The notes beneath the pieces are model-generated. The model saw only the letters and a program-made list of their open reading frames with translations. It was not told the DNA's origin and ran no database searches. This document shows positions 42,130-64,000 of a stretch of 64,000 nucleotides of DNA, in pieces (within the stretch, counting starts at the first letter, position 1; every line of letters starts with the position of its first letter). This DNA is from Anolis sagrei (Eukaryota; Chordata; Lepidosauria; Squamata; Anolidae): contig NC_090022.1 in NCBI RefSeq assembly GCF_037176765.1, positions 174,327,617-174,391,616 of the forward strand, written 5' to 3'. The position numbers and the translations under genes are program-made.

Positions 42130-43640
42130 CGCAACTTGTGAGTAGCTGGTTGGTAGCTGGTTAAATGTCCTTTGACCAGTATCTGGCCACTTGGAGTGCC
42201 TCTGGTGTTGCTGCAAGAAGGTCCTCCATTGTGCATGTGGCAGGGCTCAGGTTGCATTGCAGCAGGTGGTCAGTGGTTTGCTCTTCTCCACACTCGCATG
42301 TCAAGGATTCCACTTTGTGGCCCCATTTCTTAAGGTTGGCTCTGCATCTCATGGTGCCAGAGGGCAGTCTGTTCAGTGCCTTCCAAGTCGCCCAGTCTTC
42401 TGTGTGCCCAGGGGGGAGTCTCTCATTTGCTATCAGCCATTGATTGAGGTTCTGGGTTTGAGCCTGCCACTTTTGGACTCTCGCTTGCAGAGTGTCTCTG
42501 TAGATCTTAGAAAACTATGTCTAGATTTAAGTCGTTGGCATGCTGGCTGATATCCAAACAAGGGATGAGCTGGAGATGTCTCTGCCTTGGTCCTTTCACT
42601 ATTGGCTGCTACTTCCCGGAGGATGTCAGGTGGTGCAATACCGGCTAAGCAGTGTAATTTCTCCAATGGTGTAGGGCGCAGACACCCCGTGATAATGCGG
42701 CATGTCTCATTAAGAGCCACATCCACTGTTTTAGTGTGGTGAGATGTGTTCCACGCTGGGCATGCATAGTCAGCAGCAGAGTAGCATAGCGCAAGGGTAG
42801 ATGTCTTCACTGTGTCTGGTTGTGATCCCCAGGTTGTGCCAGTCAGCTTTCGTATGATATTGTTTCTAGCACCCACTTTTTGCTTGATGTTCAGGCAGTG
42901 CTTCTTGTAGGTCAGAGCACGGTCCAGAGTGACTCCCAGGTATTTGGGTGCGCTGCAATGCTCCAGTGGGATTCCTTCCCAGGTGATCTTCAGAGCTCGG
43001 GATGCTTCTCTGTTCTTGAGATGAAAGGCACATGTCTGTGTTTTAGATGGGTTAGGGATAAGCTGGTTTTCCCTGTAGTAGGCAGTAAGAGCACCTAGAG
43101 CTTCGGAGAGCTTCTGTTCTACAGTCTCAAAGCTCCCTGCTTGAGCAGTAATGGCACGGTCATCAGCATAGATGAAACTCTCTGTCCCTTCTGGCAGTGG
43201 CTGGTCATTTGTGTAGATGTTGAACATGGATGGAGCTCCCCTGAGGCAGGCCATTCTTCTTTTTCCGCCATCTGCTTCTCTGGCCCTGGAACTCAACAAA
43301 AAGCTCCTGTTTTGTAGCAGGTTTCCTATGAGGCGGGTGAGGTGGTAGTCCTTTGTGATATTATACATTTTTCTCAGGAGGAGGCGGTGGTTCACAGTAT
43401 CATAGGCTGCTGACAGGTCTATGAAGACAGCTCCTGTGATCTGCTGCCTTTCAAAGCCATCTTCTATGTGCTGAGTCAGGTTCAGCACTTGCAATGTGCA
43501 GCTTTTGCGTTTCCTGAAGCCAGCTTGCTGTGGGATCAGATATGGGTCTATTTTTTCCATAATTCTATGCAGAATAAGTCTCTCCAGAACTTTGTAGAGG
43601 TGGCACAACAGGGAGATTGGTCTGTAGCTTTTTTAGCATA
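42130..43640 (-). mobile_element. Jockey-group (Vingi-like) LINE, 3' two thirds
   Basis: The long open RT frame is listed separately, followed toward 42160 by the Cys-rich C-terminal knuckle ([15 protein letters not shown], then [19 protein letters not shown]). The 3' UTR contains TTTGT-rich text near 42060-42130. It lies between the FAM50A promoter and the GDI1 3' end. Fragments of the same family are at 16135-17640, 29655-30290 and 48865-49330. Confidence 0.85.
42433..43608 (-). CDS. LINE reverse transcriptase frame, C-terminal 391 codons
   Basis: Open for 391 codons. RT blocks in order are YKVLERLILHRIMEKI and IPQQAGFRKRKSCTLQVLNL (fingers), AVFIDLSAAYDTVNHRLLLR (catalytic Asp block), FIYADDRAIT (YADD box), [20 protein letters not shown] (thumb) and [15 protein letters not shown]. 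The AP endonuclease that should precede it is absent. The family is common in lizard and some mammal and invertebrate genomes; I assign it to the jockey group and suggest Vingi, without certainty. Confidence 0.85.
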   Translation of the reverse strand: MCHLYKVLERLILHRIMEKIDPYLIPQQAGFRKRKSCTLQVLNLTQHIEDGFERQQITGAVFIDLSAAYDTVNHRLLLRKMYNITKDYHLTRLIGNLLQNRSFLLSSRAREADGGKRRMACLRGAPSMFNIYTNDQPLPEGTESFIYADDRAITAQAGSFETVEQKLSEALGALTAYYRENQLIPNPSKTQTCAFHLKNREASRALKITWEGIPLEHCSAPKYLGVTLDRALTYKKHCLNIKQKVGARNNIIRKLTGTTWGSQPDTVKTSTLALCYSAADYACPAWNTSHHTKTVDVALNETCRIITGCLRPTPLEKLHCLAGIAPPDILREVAANSERTKAETSPAHPLFGYQPACQRLKSRHSFLRSTETLCKRESKSGRLKPRTSING

Positions 43641-43689
43641 CAATCCTTTATCAGTTCTGTTTCCATTTTCAGTAATACTTTGTATATTT

Positions 43690-44502
43690 TCCCAATAAGG
43701 TTTATTAAAGATCATTGCCCACCAAGCCCTTCCAGTATTTTCTGCTGGTCATGGGAGTTCTGTGTGGAGTTCTGGTTGGTTGAATTCCATCGTTGGTGGA
43801 GTGCAAGATGCTCTTTGATTGTATGTGAACTATAAATCCCAGCAACTACAACTCTATAATGTCAAGGTCTATTTTCCCCAAATCTATGGCTAGATGGCTC
43901 TGTCAGGAGGGCTCTGATTACATTTTCTTGCCCTGGTGAAGGGAGTTGGACTGGATGGTTTCTGTTGGTCATGGGGGTTCTGTGTGGGAGGTTTGGCCCA
44001 ATTCTGTTGTTGGTGGGGTCCAGAATGCTCTTTGATTGTAGGTGAACTATAAATCCCAGTAACTACAAATCCCAAATGTCATGGTCTATTTCCCCCAAAC
44101 TCCATCTGTGTTCATATTCGGGCATATGGAAGATTTGTGCCAAGTTTGGCCCAGATCCACCATTGTTTGAGTCCACGGTGCTCTCTGGATGTAGGTGAAC
44201 TACAACTTCCAAACTCAAGGTCAATGCCCACCAATCCCCTTCTAGTGTTTTCTGTTGGTCATGGGAGTCCTGTGTGCCATGTTTGGTTCAATGCCATAAT
44301 TGGTGTTCAGAATGCTCTTTGATAGTAGGTGAACTATAAATCCCAGCAACTACAACTCCCAAATGACAAAATTAAAAAAATTGAGTGAAGGACATACATT
44401 GGGTTGTTAGGTGTATTCTGTCCAAATTTGGTGTCAATTCGCCCACTGGTTTTTGAGTTCTGTTAATCCCACAAACGAACATTACATTTTTATTTATATA
44501 GA
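43690..44502 (-). mobile_element. Helitron-like element(s), composite
   Basis: The minus-strand 5' end TCTATATAAATAAAAATGTA is at 44502. The body to 43706 matches the family, but a second block order near 43860-43920 suggests two copies run together. Its 5' end touches the 3' CTAG of the next Helitron without a gap. Confidence 0.65.
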
Positions 44503-45097
44503 CTAGCTGTACCCTGCAACCAACCTTCCCTTTTTTTCTCCTTCTTTCCCTCCTTCCTTCACTCCCTTTCCTTCTCTTTCCTTCCTTTCCCTTTTCTTTC
44601 TCTTCTGCTCTCTTTTCTTCCTTCTCTTTCCTTCCCTCCCTCTTTCTCTACATCTTCCCCCCTTCCTTCGCTCCCTCTTTCCTTCCTTCTTTCCCTTTTT
44701 GCTTTCCTTATCTCCTTCTTTCCTTCTCTAACTTTCCTTCCTTCCCCCTTTTCCCCTTCCTCTTTCTCTCCTTTCTTCATTCTCTGCCTCCTTCCTTCCT
44801 TCCTTCTCACGTTCCTTCTTTCTTTCCCTCCCTCCCTCTTTCTTTCCTCTTTCTTTCTTTCTTTCTTTTTTTCTCCCCTTCCCTCTCTTTCTTCCCTTTT
44901 TTCTGTATTGTCATTTAGCTTTTCGTCATTTAGCTTTTTGGGCATTTAAGTCCCTTCTGCTGTGTTTTTATGTGTTTTTATGAGTGAAGGACATACATTG
45001 GGTTGTTAGGTGTCTTGTGTCCAAATTTGGCGTCAATTCCCCCAGTGATTTTTGAGTTCTGTTAATCCCACAAACATTACATTTTTATTTATATAGA
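44503..45097 (-). mobile_element. Helitron-like element with long pyrimidine/purine tract
   Basis: The minus-strand 5' end TCTATATAAATAAAAATG is at 45097 and the 3' end CTAG at 44503. The interior from about 44515 to 44905 is almost all pyrimidine on the plus strand (CTTT, CCTT units). It abuts the preceding Helitron and ends about 165 bases past the GDI1 cleavage site. Confidence 0.75.
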
Positions 45098-45279
45098 TTA
45101 TTATTATTATTATCCCCTGATCCCTTACCACTCCGCACATGGTACTTTCCTTCCATCTTCTGAGCGCAACATGGTGTGTCACTTTGCTAAAAGCATCCCA
45201 CTCCATTCTGGGCCTGTTCACAGTTTCCCCCCACACATGGCAATGGTACCAGACAGAAGCCAGGGATAGACTAAGTGAA

Positions 45280-45285
45280 TTTATT
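45280..45285 (-). promoter_or_regulatory. GDI1: Poly(A) signal of GDI1
   Basis: AATAAA on the minus strand, followed by a GU-rich stretch (CATGTGTGGGGGG). It gives a 3' UTR of about 1.5 kb. An ATTAAA at about 46105 could be an earlier alternative site. Confidence 0.65.
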
Positions 45286-46485
45286 ATCTTGAGACAACTG
45301 AGCAGCTGTGGGGTGGAGGGAAGTGGCCCCTCATATCCCCCTAGAGTTACAGACAGATTGTTAACCATAAGCCAGCTTTGGCATGAAGGAAGCCTCTGAC
45401 ACAAAACAGGCCCCAGGCCTCTTTGCTGATGCCAGGGCCAAGCCCTTCACACCCAAACATCATTAATTCTCAGGAGTGTCAACAAAGGTTTGACCTGCTT
45501 CGTTAATAAGTTACAATAAGTTACAGCAGGTGGCAGCAAGTGGAAAGGGGACAGAACCACCGCCCTGTCCCTATGTCCAGCACACGAGAAAGAGAGAGAG
45601 AGAGAAGAGACATACACACACACACAATTTCCCACATTTTAGGCTAAAGGAACTAAGAGGGACTGAGGGGACAAAATAGACGCAAGACAAACGGAGGCCT
45701 GTGGGAACCTGAAGTGGCAAGATGGGGGCGCAAGACTGGCTAGAGGGGCAGAATGTGTGAAAGAGATGGTTCAGAGTGGCTTTACATGCCTCCACATCCT
45801 CATATTGTAGTGGTAGTTATTCCAGTCTCCTCTTGGTGTACAGGGATGAGTGTTCAAACCATGATGAGAAAGAAAGGGTATGCATACATCAGAAGGAGAT
45901 CTGTCACAAAGCGAAACATGATCAGAATTGGGAGAAGTAAAAGCTAGAAAGGGGATTGTGAGGCACAAAGGAGTAATGATGGGGATCAACAAGCAGAGAG
46001 AATGCAGACCAGCAAAATGCATGAGAGGCAGGAATAGAAAAAGAGAAGAATTTGAGGTTAGCAGCAGGATACGAGGCCAGACTGCATGTTACATGCAATG
46101 CTATGCATTTAATCTCCAATGATTACTCTCATTCGGGGTTAAAATAGGTTTGCAATGGGGGAATGTGAAGAGCAAAAGTGGAGAGTGTGCTTAATTCTTT
46201 CATCTTTCAAATGCACATTTATCCAAGAGAGACAATCAGGAATAATTAGTTGTTGCAAAAAAGTGTGCCAAATCACCCTAGTCTCAAATTGCTTTCCCCC
46301 CTAAGCCAGAGTGGACTTAAATGCATGCAATTGTATGTAACAGACAGCATGGTCCCAAATGCCTGAAAGAGGCACTGGAGAGAATGTAAAAGGTACATGT
46401 CAGAAAGGTTAAAATTGGTGGGAGGGCAAGAAAGAATTAACGCAGAAATGTGTTTCTGCCTTATAGGTTGAGGCAGAGGTGTTAA

Positions 46486-46602
46486 ACTTGTGGCCCTCCA
46501 GATGTTTGGGTCTCCAGCTCCCAGAAGCCCTAGCCAGCTTGTGCAATGACAAGGAATTTTGGGAGCTGATGTCCCAAACACCTGGAGAGCCACAAGAGTG
46601 AC
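46486..46602. repeat. GDI1: Fold-back MITE in the GDI1 3' UTR
   Basis: TTGTGGCCCTCCAGATGTTT at one end and CCCAAACACCTGGAGAGCCA at the other are near-complementary, as are CTCCCAGAAGCCC and GGGAGCTGATGTCCC more loosely. In the mRNA it could form a hairpin. Confidence 0.65.
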
Positions 46603-46744
46603 ACCACTGCCCCAGCAGAATGAGGATTTGGAGGACAAGCCAGTCTACGGTGAGGAGTGGGTTAGCGCCAGTCCCTGGCAGGAGTATGGTCCCTCGCATG
46701 GGGAAAACCTGGGGAAGGGAGGGACAGGGAAAGAATGAGTGTGG

Positions 46745-60764
<14,020 letters not shown>

Positions 60765-61470
60765 CTAGGACAGAAAGTGGTTGAGTGGTTGAGTCTTTTC
60801 ACATTATAGTAAGCCCTCCACATTCACTGAGGTTAACATGAACCCTTGACACTAGAAAGCCACAAATAAAGGAATTGCTAATGGTTTACATGAGAGAACA
60901 CCTCTCTAGGAATTTCTAGGTCTTCCAGTATGACTTTATAGTTTATTTCCACTGGAAGCAGACCACAGAATTGGATTAGAGGACCTAAAGATTCATAGAA
61001 AGATGTCATGTTTAGAAGTTTCTAGGTCCTTCAGCATGGCTGAGGGAAGTCCACCATGGATTCACACTGGAAGACCTAGAGATTCATAGAGAGAAACTTT
61101 AGATAAAATCTGCAAAAGTCGAAACTGCGAATGAGAAGGGACAACTTTAGTTCCAGGAGGTTGATGTTTTGAAAAGGTGTTTTAGGTTATCTAAAATTCT
61201 CCTGGATGTCCAACATAATATTAAGTTAACATATTGTTCACTACACGTTGTGAAAGTGACAATGCATTGGGGAAAGCTTGTGGCTGATCTCTCCTGTAGG
61301 AGCACCCCAGTTTAAAGGAGATGGGGGAGTACTCAGTTAAAAATGACAAGGGAGTGTAGCTACTCGATCTCAAGGAATTATTCAGAAACTGACAAGGGGG
61401 TTCTTCAAAGACACTCTACCTTGAGATTTTAGGTCAGAGGAGATTAAACCAACATACATAGAATTTTAAA
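60765..61470. other. GDI1: GDI1 intron 1, no recognised feature
   Basis: Intronic sequence without a clear named repeat. GDI1 exon 1 was looked for from here to 64000 and not found. Confidence 0.5.
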
Positions 61471-61590
61471 AAGAACAATATACAGATAGTCTCCCAGTTA
61501 TGAACAAGATAGGTTCTGTAGGTTTGTTCTTAAGTTGAATTAGTCTGTAAGTCAGAGCAGGTACATTTTTAAAATGTAACTTCAGCCATA

Positions 61591-62348
61591 TCTATATAAA
61601 TAAAAATGCAATGTTAGTTTGTGGGATTAACAGAACTCAAAAACCAGTGGGCCAATTGACACCAAATTTGGACAGCATACACCTAACAACCCAATGTATG
61701 TCCTTCACTCAAAAAATTGTGATTTTGTCATTTGGGAGTTGCAATTGCTGGGATTTAGAGTTCACCTATAATCAAAGAGCATTCTGAACTCCATCAATTA
61801 TGGAATTGAACCAAATGTAGCACACAGAACTCCCATGACCAAGAGAAAACACTAGAAGGGTTTGGTGGGCATTGACCTTGCGTTTGGGAGTTGTAGTACA
61901 CCTACTTCCAGAGAGCACTGTGGACTCAAACAATGATGGATCTGGACCACACTTGACATGAATATTCCATATGCCCAAATATGAAGACAGATGGAGTTTG
62001 GGGGAAATAGACCTTGACATTTGGGAGTTGTAGTTACTGCGATTTATACTTCACTTAGAATTAAAGAGCATTCTGAGCCCCACCAATGACATAATTGGGG
62101 CAAACTTCCCACACAGAACCCCCATGACCAACAGAAAATGCTTAAGGCCATCCAGTCCAACTCCCCTCAGGGCAAGAAAATGTAATCAAAGCCCTCCTGA
62201 CAAAGAGCCATCCAGCCATAGATATATATGATTCACACACACAGATACAGTATCATAGATTTGAAAGATTAGAAACCAACACTTTCTCATTACTTTCTTT
62301 CCAGATCACCAGACTGGGCCACAGCAACGTGCGGCAGGGGACGGCTAG
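61591..62348 (+). mobile_element. Helitron-like element, well defined ends
   Basis: A|TCTATATAAATAAAAATG at the left and GGGGACGGCTAG|T at the right, with no duplication. No coding capacity. It lies in GDI1 intron 1. Confidence 0.78.
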
Positions 62349-62389
62349 TATATATGTAAATATCTTTTAGCATTCAATAGCACTGGGAA

Positions 62390-62680
62390 GGGTTAATATC
62401 CCTGTGATGTTCATTTTGCTGTCTGTGCCTCCATTCAGAAGATTTCACCTCATTTTCTGTCCCTGTGATAATTGGATTTTGAAAAATGCGGCTTGTTGTG
62501 GAAACAAGGATTGGTGAGAAAGCTTCACTGGAGCCACCTTTTCCCCGTGATAATAACTCTTCCAGGAGTGAATTTCCCGAGGGATAGATTTCTCTCACCT
62601 CTTGTTGTCTCACCCCCATTCTTAACTATGAGTTATTTGTAAGTTGGATGTTTGTAACTTGGGGACTGCCTGAATTGGCT
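62390..62680. repeat. Dispersed repeat, family unknown
   Basis: The part near 62400-62455 matches 27080-27125 (GCTGTCTGTG, then CAGAAGATTTCACCTCA), and 62585-62640 matches the window start. Probably one non-autonomous element with pieces elsewhere. Confidence 0.45.
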
Positions 62681-63147
62681 AAATCTTTTACCTGCAAAGC
62701 CAGGAGATGAGCTTCAGTAAACAGATGGAAGTGTGTGAGAAACTGAAAAGGTAAGCTCACAAAAGGGTGCTTTATGCATCGAAATCCAGAGCTTATTTTG
62801 AACTTAGTAGAAATCCTCCATAGAGGCTGGATCCTGCAACACTCTGATGAAATCTTATCTCACTGAAACATTGCAGGACAATTCTGTAAGTGCAGGCCAA
62901 TATGCAAAGCAAACTTCACATAAGATCTAACTTTGGATTTCAGCCATCCAAAGTTCATTCAGTTATCTTTCGTTATCAAAATGGCAGGGGACTGAGGCAA
63001 AGTAGCAAACATACTATTTCCAAGTGGAACTCAAGAACAGGTCTTGAGCAAAGTCCAATGATATGCCCTGTGTGAATAGACTGCATAGAAAGGAAAGGCA
63101 ACTGATAGTTGCTACTTCTGTAAGTCACACTGATTTCACTGGGTGTT

Positions 63148-63830
63148 TCAAGGAGCTCCATTGGCTGCCGTTCATTTTCCGGTCCCAATTCAAGGTGCAG
63201 GTTCTTACCTACAAAACCCTGAATGGTTTGGGTCCCGCCTGCCTGCATGACCGCATTTCAGTGTATGAACCAACGTAATCGCTTCGATCAACGGAGGAGG
63301 CCCTGCTCTTGCTCCCGCCCCTTTCGCAGGCGCAATTGGTGGGGACGAGGGATAGGGCCTTCTTGTCATATGTTCTGCAGTTGATGGTGCTTGATGATGG
63401 AAAGGTTAATGTATTAGTTCTAAAGGGTTTAGTAATCTATAAGTAAGAGTTCAAGGGTGAAAACAAGTAAGGGTGGAGGTATGCAAGAGATGGGTTGCAG
63501 CTGGGTGTTACTGGATTTAAGGAGCTAACCTTGAGACTGATCTTTGGGAGAAAAATATCTGTTGTCATACTTTGGTCCATTAAAATAGCCAGCAAGTAAG
63601 TGCTGTTTTAATTAAACTGTTTGATAAAACTGGGAGTTTGGTTCATCTCTACCTAAATAAGGCAGAGGCCTGGCAACGTGACATTTTACTATGGTGGCCC
63701 CTGACTCTGGATCTCACTTCCCAAGGATATCAGGCAAGCCCCCACATTGGCAGTCTTTAGGAGGAGCCTGAAAACGTGGCTGTTCCAGTGTGCCTTCCCT
63801 GAATAAAGGAAATAATTCCCTGCAAAATGT
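63148..63830 (+). mobile_element. L2 LINE 3' part, split by a putative LTR
   Basis: [20 protein letters not shown] and [18 protein letters not shown] lie before the insertion; the frame resumes after 63684 with text for VAPDSGSHFPRISGKPPHWQ-like and FQCAFPE sequence. It lies in GDI1 intron 1. Confidence 0.8.
63364..63683 (+). mobile_element. Putative solo LTR inside L2
   Basis: The insert begins TGTCA and ends TGACA (320 bp) and interrupts L2 codons. TTCT before and TTTT after are a possible 4-bp duplication with one change. No internal region. The family is unknown. Confidence 0.5.
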
Positions 63831-64000
63831 CCTCAGAAGCACTGGGTGGTTCTCCCTACATTTCTTTTAAAACCCTTCTACTAGATAATCCTACCTACCT
63901 CTGATCATGCCCAGCGTTTATTTTTAAATTTTAAACTATTACATCTGGCCCAGCCATAGGTTTTTAAACCCTTGCGTGTTATTGTCTATATGCTGAGTTA

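Larger units (their letters stand above)
45262..46744 (-). other. GDI1: GDI1 3' UTR
   Basis: The stretch between the stop codon and the poly(A) signal is mostly non-repetitive except for a fold-back at 46486-46602. The end is approximate. Confidence 0.6.

Noticed and set aside
44559-44945. 128-codon Glu/Lys/Arg-rich frame
   Set aside because: By-product of the purine tract in the Helitron at 44503-45097.
60781-64000. GDI1 exon 1 (about 15 codons, MDEEYDVIVLGTGLT in mammals)
   Set aside because: I scanned the minus strand for this start and a following donor and found none, so it most likely lies beyond the right edge.

Overview
This is vertebrate nuclear DNA, almost certainly from a squamate reptile and most like an iguanian lizard such as Anolis. 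It carries two multi-exon host genes with standard GT-AG introns. These sit in a dense mix of CR1, L2, L1, BovB/RTE, probable R4, a jockey-group (Vingi-like) LINE, Penelope, Helitron-like and hAT elements plus Sauria-type tRNA SINEs. That mix is typical of squamates, but the species call is an inference from repeat content.

Host genes. Both genes are on the minus strand and in the same order as in human Xq28, GDI1 then FAM50A. GDI1 (Rab GDP-dissociation inhibitor alpha) runs from the right edge to a poly(A) signal near 45280. Coding exons 2 to 11 are present and encode 432 codons; exon 1, about 15 codons, must lie beyond position 64000, which would give the family length of 447 residues. FAM50A (XAP5, a nuclear protein linked to the spliceosome) runs from a CpG-dense promoter and untranslated first exon near 41641-41880 to a poly(A) signal at 15306. 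Its 13 coding exons sum to 337 codons, and every junction keeps frame. The last exon codes only for Ile-Arg-stop. The mammalian neighbour PLXNA3 is not seen in the 15 kb beyond FAM50A.

Layout. 1-15290: intergenic repeats (SINE, CR1, L2, an LTR fragment split by an L1, an unassigned LINE, Helitrons, hAT elements, Penelope pieces). 15290-41880: FAM50A, whose introns are mostly transposons. 41880-45262: intergenic gap holding a jockey-group LINE with a 391-codon open frame and two abutting Helitrons. 45262-64000: GDI1, with Helitrons, L2, hAT and Penelope pieces in its introns.

Most interesting signals. (1) A set of Penelope-derived hairpin elements: head-to-head terminal repeats, a one-sided tip of about 30 nt, and at two sites clean target duplications of 10 and 11 bp. 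One of them contains a perfect palindrome with 91-bp arms. (2) A hAT-type element in two copies, each with a perfect 8-bp target duplication and each carrying the same Helitron-derived block. (3) A Helitron-like family in which some copies carry a polypurine tract of hundreds of bases at the same internal site. (4) Two terminal-repeat element families that share their outermost bases. No bacterial-type system, CRISPR array or rRNA is present.
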